From NCBI RefSeq assembly GCF_019049285.1, contig NZ_JAGMUL010000026.1:358597-422596 (forward strand): a DNA stretch of 64,000 nucleotides, written 5' to 3'. The translations under genes were made by a program, and so were the position numbers. Numbering within the stretch: the stretch's first letter is position 1; every line of letters starts with the position of its first letter. This document shows positions 1 to 7,340 of the stretch, one piece after another. The notes beneath the pieces are model-generated. The model was not told the DNA's origin, made no database searches, and worked only from the letters and a program-made list of their open reading frames with translations. The stretch comes from Streptomyces sp. AC550_RSS872 (GTDB lineage Bacteria; Actinomycetota; Actinomycetes; Streptomycetales; Streptomycetaceae).

Positions 1-223
1 CACGCGGGTCTGCGACCACCTCGCGCCAGTCACGGGTCGTCGAGGCGAACCCGAACCGCGCGGCGGCCTCCTCGGCCCGGCCGGGCACGTCCTCGGCGAC
101 GGCCACCAGCTCCGGACGCAGGGCAAGCGCCGGGTAATGGTGTGCGACACGGGCGTACGCCTGGGTGTGCACCCGTCCCATCCAGCCGAATCCGACGACG
201 GCGACGCCGAGCGTGTCCACCAT
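1..223 (-). CDS. Gfo/Idh/MocA-family NAD(P) oxidoreductase, N-terminal part
   Basis: Only the first 74 codons lie in the window; the gene continues beyond base 1. The translation opens with MVDTLGVAVVGFGWMGRVHT, a beta-strand plus glycine-rich loop of a Rossmann fold (VGFGWMG in the usual GxGxxG place), which is typical of Gfo/Idh/MocA sugar or inositol dehydrogenases. The ATG at 223 is preceded on the minus strand by AAAGAGGGG, a good ribosome site. It is divergent from the LacI gene at 363, and a perfect palindrome lies 14 bases upstream of its start, so it is probably that regulator's target. The family is clear; the substrate cannot be read from this fragment. Confidence 0.85.
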   Translation of the reverse strand, partial: MVDTLGVAVVGFGWMGRVHTQAYARVAHHYPALALRPELVAVAEDVPGRAEEAAARFGFASTTRDWREVVADPR

Positions 224-236
224 TGCAGCCCCTCTT

Positions 237-248
237 TGGACCGGTCCA
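237..248. promoter_or_regulatory. Operator-like palindrome TGGACCGGTCCA
   Basis: A perfect 12-base palindrome, TGGACCGGTCCA, with the central CG step typical of LacI-family operators. It lies just upstream of the oxidoreductase ribosome site and 103 bases from a second, closely related site at 351-364. Binding by the adjacent LacI protein is inferred. Confidence 0.55.
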
Positions 249-293
249 TTTCGTGTCCAGCTCACCTTGGGTGCGGCCTGGCACCGGTGTCAA

Positions 294-332
294 CCCTTTC
301 CCGACCCTTTCCCGACCCTTTCTCGTCCCTTT
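294..332. repeat. 11-base tandem repeat CCCTTTCCCGA, about 3.5 copies
   Basis: Units start at 294, 305 and 316 (third unit CCCTTTCTCGT), with a partial unit at 327 that runs into TTGACA at 331-336. The array lies between the two operator-like palindromes in the divergent promoter region of the oxidoreductase and LacI genes. Confidence 0.7.
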
Positions 333-350
333 GACAACGTGTGGCCCCGC

Positions 351-364
351 ATGGAACGGTCCAT
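351..364. promoter_or_regulatory. Operator-like inverted repeat ATGGAACGGTCCAT
   Basis: The arms ATGGA and TCCAT are perfect with a four-base centre ACGG, matching the palindrome at 237-248. It overlaps the possible upstream start codon of the LacI gene, which suggests autoregulation and favours translation from 363 or 369. Confidence 0.5.
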
Positions 365-1373
365 GTCCATGAGAGCGCCGACGATCCGTGATGTGGCCGA
401 CCGGGCCGGCGTCTCCAAGTCCCTGGTCTCGCTGGTCCTGCGCGGCTCGGACCAGGTGCGCCCGGAGAAGCGCGAGGCCGTCCTGCGGGCCGTTCGCGAA
501 CTCGGCTACCGTCCGAACGCCGCCGCCCGCAGCCTCAGCGAGCAGCGCAGCCGCACGGTCGGCGTCCTCCTGAACGACCTGCGCAACCCCTGGTTCGTCG
601 ACATGCTCGACGGCCTGAACTCGCTCCTGCACGACAACGGCCTGCGCATGCTCCTGGCCGACGCCCGCCTCAACCGCCGTACCGGACAGGACCCGGCCGG
701 CCCCTTCCTCGACCTCGGGGTCGACGGCCTGGTCGTGGTCGGCACGCTGCCCGACCCGGCCGCGCTCGGGACGGTCGCAGAGCGCCTTCCGGTGGTGGTG
801 GCGGGGGCACGCGAGCCGCTGCTGCCCGGCGTGGACGTGGTCGCCAACGACGACGAGCGGGGCGCCCGCCTGGTCACCGAGCACCTCATCGGCCTCGGGC
901 ACCGGCGCATCGCGCACATCGCCGGGTACGGCGCGGTCGGTGAGCTGCGGCGGCGGAGCTTCGAGGCGACGATGCGGGAGCACGGCCTCGGGGACGAGAC
1001 GGTCGTCGAGGCGAGCGACATGACCGAGGAGGGCGGTTACCGCACGACGGTCCGGCTGCTGAGCCGCGCGCAGCGACCGACGGCCGTGTTCGCCGTGAAC
1101 GACATCGCCGCCATCGGCGCACTGTCGGCGGCCGAGGAGACAGGGCTGCGGGTGCCGCGCGACCTGTCCGTCGTCGGCTACGACAACACCAGCGTCGCCC
1201 GCCTGCGCCATGTGTGGCTCACGACCGTCGACAACGCCAGCCACGAGGTCGGCCGCAGCGCGGCCCGCCGTCTGCTCGACCGGTTCGAGGGCACCGGGGG
1301 AGCGGGCGAAGTCCGGCTCGCGGTACCGACGTTGGAGATCCGCGGCTCGACGGCACCCCCACGCGTGGGCTGA
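363..1373 (+). CDS. LacI-family transcriptional regulator
   Basis: A 336-residue LacI/GalR-type repressor. The N-terminal helix-turn-helix (residues 7-28) reads TIRDVADRAGVSKSLVSLVL, followed by a hinge with YRPNAAARSL (49-58) and a periplasmic-binding-protein-like effector domain to the C-terminus, which should bind a sugar or sugar-derived ligand. The start is uncertain among ATG 351, 363 and 369; 363 is used because 351 lies in an operator-like palindrome. It is divergent from a Gfo/Idh/MocA oxidoreductase and ends four bases from a convergent cupin gene. The two palindromes in the divergent region make control of the oxidoreductase and of itself likely. Length and domain order are normal for the family. 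Confidence 0.92.
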   Translation: MSMRAPTIRDVADRAGVSKSLVSLVLRGSDQVRPEKREAVLRAVRELGYRPNAAARSLSEQRSRTVGVLLNDLRNPWFVDMLDGLNSLLHDNGLRMLLADARLNRRTGQDPAGPFLDLGVDGLVVVGTLPDPAALGTVAERLPVVVAGAREPLLPGVDVVANDDERGARLVTEHLIGLGHRRIAHIAGYGAVGELRRRSFEATMREHGLGDETVVEASDMTEEGGYRTTVRLLSRAQRPTAVFAVNDIAAIGALSAAEETGLRVPRDLSVVGYDNTSVARLRHVWLTTVDNASHEVGRSAARRLLDRFEGTGGAGEVRLAVPTLEIRGSTAPPRVG

Positions 1374-1377
1374 CCGC

Positions 1378-1722
1378 TCACAGATTGATCGCGTACGCCT
1401 TGCGCAGCGTCTCGTGCACCGTCCACGTCGTACGGTCACCCTCGCGCAGTACGGCCATGTCGCCGGGGCCCACCGTCAGCGTCGGCCCGCCCTCCACCTC
1501 GATGGTGGCCGACCCGCTGATCACGACGAACAGCTCGTCGGCCTCGGTGTCGGTGACCACACCGGGAGTGATCTGCCAGACCCCGCGCACCTGGCGCCCG
1601 TCCTGCGACTCCCACACCACCTTCCCGGTCACCTCAGGCGTCCCGGACACGACCTGCTCGGGGGCGAGGGGCTCGGGTTCGAGCTCGGCGTCGGGGATGT
1701 GCAGTACGAAGCTGTGCGTCAT
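1378..1722 (-). CDS. Small cupin-domain protein
   Basis: A 114-residue single-domain protein. Residues 40-110 hold a cupin beta-barrel with the pattern TEADELFVVISGSATIEVEG followed by VGPGDMAVLREGDRTTW, like the Cupin_3 (DUF861/ureidoglycine-type) family. Such proteins are often sugar-metabolism or stress proteins of unknown reaction. The usual metal-binding histidines are largely absent, so a bound metal is not evident. The 3' end nearly abuts the LacI gene on the other strand. Specific function unknown. Confidence 0.8.
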   Translation of the reverse strand: MTHSFVLHIPDAELEPEPLAPEQVVSGTPEVTGKVVWESQDGRQVRGVWQITPGVVTDTEADELFVVISGSATIEVEGGPTLTVGPGDMAVLREGDRTTWTVHETLRKAYAINL

Positions 1723-2290
1723 GCGGTGACCCTAGCCGGGTGGGGAGGGGAGCGGCCTGGACAGAGTGTGCGGTCTCGGCGGGACCGGGCGGACACTCCG
1801 TCGCGCCTTCACGAAGGGCTGTGCGCGGCCAAGGACGTCGTCGCCGTCGTCGCCGTCGCCGCCGGCGGCGAGCAGCTGACCCGACTGACGGACATGGGCA
1901 CGGCGATGGCCAGGGCCTGCCGGCCGACGGCGAGCCGCTCACCTACTCCGAGTTCAACTGCGGAATTCAGCTCGACTCCGGGAAGATCGCGGCCCGTTGG
2001 CTGACCAGTGCGCGGCTCGAAGCAGACGGCGGACCGGGGCAGTGAGCAGAAGCTCATAGGCGCGCACTGACCGGCGTACGCGCCGAGCGGGGGCGAGGAG
2101 GATGCCACTCGCCGCAGCACCTCCGATGAGTGGCGCCCGTCATATGTACGGACGAACCATATGTACAGATGAACCGAACTGGGTTATACGACGGTCTCGC
2201 GTATTGTTGCGTCATATGCCCGTAGTGATGCAGGGCGGCTCTCGTGATGTCGGGGGCAGGTGGGTTGACAGTTGATGGGGGATCAGAGAC
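1723..2290. other. Intergenic region with a possible gene remnant
   Basis: No intact gene is convincing. On the plus strand the stretch ending at 2045 has a protein-like segment (LTYSEFNCGIQLDSGKIAAR, about 1936-1995), but the frame before about 1890 is low-complexity arginine and the protein-like reading seems to shift frame there. It may be the end of a broken gene; I do not recognise the family. The 3' half carries the direct repeat described at 2141. Confidence 0.3.
2141..2174. repeat. Two adjacent 17-base direct repeats with CATATGTAC cores
   Basis: CATATGTACGGACGAAC (2141-2157) is followed directly by CATATGTACAGATGAAC (2158-2174); 15 of 17 bases match, and each carries the palindrome CATATG. 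A third CATATG lies at 2212. The array is about 120 bases upstream of the small membrane protein at 2291 and looks like a regulator-binding array. Confidence 0.55.
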
Positions 2291-2590
2291 GTGACGGCAT
2301 TTCTCGCACTGGTGGCTGTCGTCGCGTTCATGGCCACGGCGGGACTGCCGTGGTGGGTGGTCGCTGCGGTGACCCTACTGATGGTCGGGTTCGTCGCCGG
2401 GACGTCCTGGAACCCCGGGAGAGGCACCAGGAACACCGCGGCGTCCACCCCGCCGGTTCAGCCCATCTGGTCCTCTGCCGACAGGTGTTCGACCGTCCCC
2501 CCGGTCTCGTCGAACGTGCGGGTGACGTGCCCGGACGAGTACCCCCACAAGGTGCGTAGCGAGGCCTCGCCGGTGATGCGGAACAGGTGA
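2291..2590 (+). CDS. Small hypothetical membrane protein
   Basis: A 99-residue protein starting at GTG 2291 with a GGGGGAT element about ten bases upstream. Residues 3-37 are strongly hydrophobic ([20 protein letters not shown] then [14 protein letters not shown]), enough for one long or two short membrane segments. The rest is polar with no recognised domain. The weak codon pattern in the C-terminal half leaves open that only the membrane part is meaningful. No family recognised. Confidence 0.45.
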   Translation: MTAFLALVAVVAFMATAGLPWWVVAAVTLLMVGFVAGTSWNPGRGTRNTAASTPPVQPIWSSADRCSTVPPVSSNVRVTCPDEYPHKVRSEASPVMRNR

Positions 2591-2618
2591 GGCGGCGACC
2601 TGACCGGCCCCCCGGCGT

Positions 2619-3554
2619 TCAGGCGCCGCCCGTCGCCTCCCGTATCTGCCGGGCGATCAGGGCGTAGACCTCACGGGCCTTGCCGTCGTCCTGCCCGTCG
2701 TACCCGTGGTCGGCGCCGCGCACCTCATGGTGCTCGACCAGCGCCCCCGCGCCCCGGAGCCGCTCGGCGTACCGCTCGCCCTCGGCCCGCAGCAGGTCGT
2801 ACTCGGCGGTGACCACCAGGGCGGGCGCGATCCCCTTCAGATCCGCGGTGTCCGAAGGGTGCGCCGGGGACACGAGCCGGTCGAGACGCTGCCGCGCGTC
2901 CGGGACGTACGACGTGTCGAAGACCTCGGCCATCCAGGGCCGCAGCATCGGCCTGGCTATGGCGGCCCGCTTGTCCCGGGCGTGGGTCGCCAGGTCGAGC
3001 GGCGGATAGTGCAACACCTGGAGCGCGATCGACGGCCCGCCCTCCTCAAGGGCCTGCCGTGCCACGGCCGCCGCCAGTCCACCCCCGGCGCTCTGCCCGC
3101 CCACGGTGAGCCGCCCGCCGTCCCAGCCCTCCTCGGCGCCGTGCTCCGCGACCCACCGGACGACGTCGTACGCCTGTCGGGGCGGCGCCGGGAACGGATG
3201 CTGCGGGGCGACGACGTAGTCCACGTTGATCACGACCGCGCCGGCCTCGGAGGCGAGGAACCGGCACAGCGGGTCGTCCGGCTCGGTCAGCGTCATGACG
3301 TAGCCGCCGCCGTGGAAGTTGACGTGCACCGGGGGAGCGGGCTCGTCGATCGCGGGCAGGTACACGGTGACCCGGGCCGGCGCGATCGAAGTCTGGATCG
3401 TCAACTCGCGTACCCTGCGCGGGAATTCGAGGAACCGTGCGTGCGAGGCGGCGGCGGAGCCCCGGCCGCCGGAACGCCGGTCCGCCATGACGGTCACACG
3501 TTGCATCGCCTTGGCGACGAAGGCGGCCACCGCGGGCCGGGCCAGGAGGGACAT
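2619..3554 (-). CDS. HSL-type alpha/beta hydrolase (esterase/lipase family)
   Basis: A 311-residue alpha/beta hydrolase of the hormone-sensitive-lipase group. The oxyanion-hole motif HGGGY lies at residues 81-85, the nucleophile elbow GQSAGGG carries Ser155, and the C-terminus has the acid/base region ([10 protein letters not shown], then ADHGYDG with the catalytic His). It should hydrolyse short-chain carboxylic esters in the cytoplasm, since no signal peptide is seen. ATG 3554 was chosen because GGAG lies five bases upstream; an in-frame extension reaches 3629 or 3641. It stands alone with no obvious partner. Substrate unknown. Confidence 0.88.
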   Translation of the reverse strand: MSLLARPAVAAFVAKAMQRVTVMADRRSGGRGSAAASHARFLEFPRRVRELTIQTSIAPARVTVYLPAIDEPAPPVHVNFHGGGYVMTLTEPDDPLCRFLASEAGAVVINVDYVVAPQHPFPAPPRQAYDVVRWVAEHGAEEGWDGGRLTVGGQSAGGGLAAAVARQALEEGGPSIALQVLHYPPLDLATHARDKRAAIARPMLRPWMAEVFDTSYVPDARQRLDRLVSPAHPSDTADLKGIAPALVVTAEYDLLRAEGERYAERLRGAGALVEHHEVRGADHGYDGQDDGKAREVYALIARQIREATGGA

Positions 3555-3732
3555 GTGGCTCCGATCGGTTCGCGGTCCGTCGGGTTCCCCGGCATCCCGC
3601 CGTGGGATCTGGTTGATGTCGGCAATCATAGGTGACAACAACTATGGGGCAAGGGGTCGCTGCGGTCGGGGACGGCTGTGTGTGCGGTAGGGTTGACCTG
3701 CGTGATCACGCGATTCGCCGTGTGATGCGCGC

Positions 3733-3806
<74 letters not shown>

Positions 3807-3825
3807 CTGGAGACAGTCGCAGGTC

Positions 3826-3859
3826 AGGGCCGGTTTCGGAGGTATCCGAAACCGGCCCT
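3826..3859 (+). terminator. Strong hairpin terminator after tRNA-Pro
   Basis: AGGGCCGGTTTCGGA (3826-3840) and TCCGAAACCGGCCCT (3845-3859) form a perfect 15-base-pair stem with loop GGTA; GGTC/GACC pairs extend it past a one-base bulge. It can serve both the tRNA and the convergent integrase remnant. Confidence 0.8.
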
Positions 3860-3905
3860 TGACCATTCTTGGGGACCAGCTGGGGACCGGCGTCCTTGAC
3901 CGAGG

Positions 3906-4478
3906 TCAGCGGGTCACGACGATCGGGCTCGGCAGCGAGCGCGGCGCGCGCAGCACGCTGAAGCGCGCGGAGAGGGCCGCTCCGGCGGCCGTGATCTTGT
4001 GTACGTCCGGGTGCAGGTAGCGCTGGGTGGCGTTCAGGGACCCGTGGCCGGCGATCCTGCGGAGGGCGTGCACTTGGACTCCGGCGTCGGCGAACCGGGT
4101 CAGTCCGGTGTGCCGGAGGTCATGGCGCCGCAGGTGCTCGTAGCCGAGCTTGGCGACCACGTCGTCCCAGTGCGTGGCGTCGCGCAGGACGGCGGTGGAG
4201 ACGCGTCCGCCGCGAGGGGCCGGTGAACAGGCGGGCGTCCGGATTGGGGCCGGCGGTAAGAATGCGCTGGGCGATGAGGGGGCGGATCTCCTCGACGATG
4301 GGAACCCTTGCGGGCCCGCTTGCCCTTGGTGCCCTTGGTGCCCTTGTCGGTCAGCCCGCCCGGCGCGGGCGTGGTCTCACGCCGCACGGCCCAGATCCAC
4401 TGGGTGGGTCCCTCGGACAGTGACAGGCGGCGCTTGCTGGTCGGATCCGTCCACCGGACGCGCGCCCGATACGGAGTG
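3906..4478 (-). pseudogene. Degraded tyrosine-recombinase (phage/AICE integrase)
   Basis: The C-terminal catalytic part is clear: DLRHTGLTRFADAGV, IAGHGSLNATQRYLHPDVH, with the RHxxH region and the terminal Tyr. Upstream the reading frame breaks twice. Near 4214-4219 FTGP and RGGRVSTAVL lie in different frames (one extra base), and near 4303-4307 KGKRARK and VPIVEEIRPL do too. At about 4420-4478 an N-terminal type segment (RARVRWTDPTSKRR) is followed by only a short bridge, so most of the core-binding domain is deleted. Its position 100 bases from tRNA-Pro, pointing at its 3' end, marks an old integrated element. No second tRNA 3'-end copy was seen in the window. Confidence 0.85.
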
Positions 4479-4897
4479 GGGCGATCAGGACGGTACGCGG
4501 CATCGGTGGAGAGCCGGACACTGCTGGGCCTGGGCGCCGCCTGCCGTGAAGCGGTCGACCGAATACGCTCCGCCGACCTCACCGACCTCACCGACCTCAC
4601 CGACCTCCACACCCTGCACCTCCCCGAACGCCCCCCGGCCAGTGTCAGCCGGGTGTCCCCCGCACCCGGCTGACCGGCGGGCCCCACCCCGGTGAAGTCG
4701 GTCCTGGCGGCTGATTCGGGGCGAAGCGTCGTGAAGTGGCGGGCGCGGGTGACGTGGGCGCCGACGCGGGCGAGGCAGGTCGCCGTCCGGCGCTCCCGGC
4801 CGACGGGAACGCGTCGATGGGGTAGCTGTCCCCGGAGGCTCGGGCCCGGTTCGAGAGCGGCGTGGACAGCCGGGACCAGGTCTTCCGAGTTCGGGCT
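4479..4897. other. Region without a convincing gene
   Basis: Apart from a nine-base tandem repeat at 4573-4608 I see no supported gene. Candidate frames on both strands are arginine-rich or low complexity. It lies between the integrase remnant and the lyase-linked fragment and may be leftover of the lost element. Confidence 0.4.
4573..4608. repeat. Nine-base tandem repeat CCGACCTCA, four copies
   Basis: Copies at 4573, 4582, 4591 and 4600, the last ending in C instead of A. Nine-base units keep frame, but no convincing gene covers them. Confidence 0.75.
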
Positions 4898-5113
4898 CTA
4901 CTCGATCTGGAGGTCAGCGGTCCCGTTACGGGCCGCCACCAGATGAAACCGATGGCCGCCGAATCTGAGGTCCAGATTCTTGCTCACCTTCACGCTGACA
5001 CCGTGCGAACCGAGCGTCACAGAGCTGTCGCCCACCTCTGTGACGCTCAGCTTGAGATTCTCAAGGCTGATGCTGCCTCTCTGCCTCGCTGCGCCGTCGC
5101 CCTCACGGGGGGC
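4898..5113 (-). pseudogene. In-frame coding fragment directly after the alginate-lyase stop
   Basis: Past the TAG at 5114-5116 the same minus frame stays open for 71 codons to a TAG at 4898-4900. The translation is protein-like, with alternating hydrophobic strands: SISLENLKLSVTEVGDSSVT then LGSHGVSVKVSKNLDLRF. No good start or ribosome site is seen inside. It may be a lost C-terminal beta-domain of the lyase, cut off by a stop codon, or a remnant of another gene. Family not recognised. Confidence 0.45.
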
Positions 5114-6337
5114 CTACTTCGCGTAGAGCAGGGTGCCGAAGCCGAGCTGGTCGTAACCGCCGCTGTTGGGGCCGTAGTCCCCGCCCCCGCCCTCGGGGCG
5201 GCCCTTCTCGGCAATCGCGGTGATGTACGGCACGGACATCCTGCGGCGGCGGGTGTAGTGGTAGTGCAGCATGTCCCACACCGGGCGCACCTGGCCGCGG
5301 CTTCCTGAGCTGATGGCGGTCTGATTCACGTTGTCGCAGTTGTTGTAGGTGGTGTAAGGGACGCTCTGGCCGAGGTTGTACTTGGCCACGTACTGGGCGG
5401 CCTTCATGAACCGGTTGTCGTCGGCGCCGTAGAGGTCGAGGCCCTGGTTCCAGGCCATCTCGCAGATGGCGCCCATCATGCCGATGCCCATGATGCTGTG
5501 GCCCTGGTCGCGGCCGGCCTCCTGCCACTGGGCCAGTCCTTCGGCGTCGTAGACGAAGGGGATCGCGTGCTTGAGCGCGCCGTTGCCCACGCCGTCGTGG
5601 AAGTAGTCCACCGCCTCGTCGAAGATGGCCCGGTCGTCGCAGAGGATCCCGATGGCCAGGATCGAGGCCATGTTGCACAGGTCCCAGTTGGCCCAGTAGT
5701 GGGTGTCGCAGGTGCCGTTGTGCCGGACCAGGAAGTCGGTGTTCAGCGGGTAGAAGACACGTTTCATCAGGTTCTGGAACCGCCGCAGGTCGAAGCCCTC
5801 GTAGCCGCGGATGAGTTCGCCGGCGTTGGCGAACTGGTACCCGTAGATGCCCGACGCGAGCCGTGAGTCGGAGTAGGTGGGGTCGAGGGACTCCAGCGTT
5901 CTGGACCATGCGTTGCAGATCTCGCGAGCGGTGTCGGCGTGGGCGGTTTCGCCGGTGATCTTCCAACGCAGCGCGTTCTGGTACGCCGCGTGGATATCGT
6001 TGTAGAGGATCCAGTAGTTTTGCCCTTCGCCGCCGCGGATGATCGTCTTCTGCGGGTTTGGGGCCCAGTCCGACGAGGAATGCGAGTTGGCCGTCAACCG
6101 CTTCCAGCCGGCCAGCCACGGGTCGTCGCCTGCGGCCACCCTGACGCGGGCACGATTGAGGTCACCCTCGTTGTGCTGCATGCCGGGATGCGTGAAGGCT
6201 TGCGGCGCGGAGGCCCCGGCCTCGGCCGTCGCGCCCGTCATGGCGGCCGCGCCGCCCACGGCCCCGGCCGCTGCCAGCCCTCCGGTCATGTGCAGGATTT
6301 TGCGGCGGCTCATGCGATGTGCGTTGGGGTGACCCAT
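5114..6337 (-). CDS. Tat-exported alginate-lyase-family protein (secreted form)
   Basis: A 407-residue exported protein with a Tat signal (SRRKIL at residues 10-15, then an alanine/glycine-rich hydrophobic stretch). The mature part is an alpha-helical alginate_lyase (PF05426-like) domain, with landmarks NDIHAAYQNALRWKITG, HYWANWDLCNMASILAIGIL, GRDQGHSIMGIGMMG and a C-terminal GGGGDYGPNSGGYDQLGFGT. Family members cleave uronate polysaccharides by beta-elimination. ATG 6337 has AGGAG seven bases upstream. A paralogue with nearly the same landmarks lies at 30851-32317 and has an extra wall-anchoring tail that this copy lacks. The exact polymer (alginate or another glycuronan) is not certain. Confidence 0.85.
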   Translation of the reverse strand: MGHPNAHRMSRRKILHMTGGLAAAGAVGGAAAMTGATAEAGASAPQAFTHPGMQHNEGDLNRARVRVAAGDDPWLAGWKRLTANSHSSSDWAPNPQKTIIRGGEGQNYWILYNDIHAAYQNALRWKITGETAHADTAREICNAWSRTLESLDPTYSDSRLASGIYGYQFANAGELIRGYEGFDLRRFQNLMKRVFYPLNTDFLVRHNGTCDTHYWANWDLCNMASILAIGILCDDRAIFDEAVDYFHDGVGNGALKHAIPFVYDAEGLAQWQEAGRDQGHSIMGIGMMGAICEMAWNQGLDLYGADDNRFMKAAQYVAKYNLGQSVPYTTYNNCDNVNQTAISSGSRGQVRPVWDMLHYHYTRRRRMSVPYITAIAEKGRPEGGGGDYGPNSGGYDQLGFGTLLYAK

Positions 6338-7048
6338 GTATGGCTCCTGTGATCGGCGGTCCTCTGTGACTTCGGTCAGGGGGCAACGGGGTGGGCGGCG
6401 AGGTCAGGACCGCCGAAGGACGGTCTGTTCATCGAGCGCGGTGAGGTTGTCGCCGGTCGGACGGGCCGCCGTCCGAGGCGTCCCTGACCGCTGTCTCGAC
6501 CAGCGCGTCTGCGGGAGGGTCGGCTCGTCAAAGCGGTCACAGACGGACCGGAGTCATTTCCTCGGCCTCGCCCTTGACGACGACGAGAGCTCTTCGCCTG
6601 CTCGGGGCGGCGGCCACGGGTGATTCCTTCTCACAGGGTGGTCACCAACGAGCCGAACTGTGTTCGACAGATCGGGCGATTGCCCTGTCGTTAGATTCAG
6701 CCTCGAACTCAGTTGCAACCCTGTCAAGAGAGATGGACAGAATCCCATTTCTGCCCTGTACCACAAGACGTAGCGTGGCTTTCGTGTTGGCCTTCCAGCA
6801 ATCGATATCTACGGCTCCAGGTGAGCCACTGGGCGAAGGTGGCCTGCGCGTCGGGCTCGTCCTCACCGACGACACCGGCTTACGCCTGACCGCAGGACAG
6901 TCCGCCTCGCCAGATCAGGTCCGCCCCTCGCGTGCGCCTGATCGATCCGCTCGTCGACCGACTGCCCGACCCGCACAGGCAGTCCCGCAGCGCACACGCC
7001 CACCTGGAACCATCGAGACCACCAGCGCCACCAACATCCGGGAAGACC

Positions 7049-7096
7049 GCATCAGGACCGTCCCGCATCAGGACCGTCCCGCATCAGGGCCGTCCC
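7049..7096. repeat. Three tandem 16-base repeats GCATCAGGACCGTCCC
   Basis: Perfect copies at 7049-7064 and 7065-7080 and a one-mismatch copy at 7081-7096. They lie 190 bases upstream of the first operator of the carbohydrate regulon. Confidence 0.75.
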
Positions 7097-7285
7097 GGAT
7101 CCGGACCCGTGTGCGAAGTCCGCAACGCGTGCGGTCCGCACTCGGCATCCAGGAACGGGCGGTTCGCCGACCCTCACCCGGCGGCGCCTGCGCGGGGTTC
7201 AGCGATCAACCCTGCCCGGCCCCGGACCGCACTCGATCTCCTCGCCGAGGTCTTGACCCGCCCCACCCCGCCCAGCACTCTTCAT

Positions 7286-7299
7286 AGATACCGATTTCC
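7286..7299. promoter_or_regulatory. LacI-type operator (weak copy), AGATACCGATTTCC
   Basis: Matches the shared 14-base motif of this locus at 12 of 14 positions and lies 42 bases upstream of the GH43 start at 7341. See the stronger copies at 9096, 10844, 13615 and 13735. Confidence 0.6.
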
Positions 7300-7340
7300 A
7301 TCCGGGTCGAAGCGCATCAGCGAAGAGGGGAACGCGATCC

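Larger units (their letters stand above)
6338..7340. other. Long intergenic region with a triplicated element and an operator
   Basis: No supported gene in about one kilobase. The region has lower GC around 6650-6800 and arginine/proline-rich open frames further on that do not look coded. It holds the 16-base triple repeat at 7049-7096 and, near its end, the operator at 7286-7299 of the following GH43 gene. Confidence 0.5.

Noticed and set aside
4573..4608. Nine-base repeats considered as a CRISPR-like or coding repeat array
   Set aside because: No spacers and no supported reading frame; a simple tandem duplication. No CRISPR array was seen anywhere in the window.
6574..7287. A 237-codon plus-strand frame in the region before the GH43_24 gene
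   Set aside because: Pro/Arg/Thr-rich, includes the 16-base triple repeat, no start signals and no protein-like pattern.
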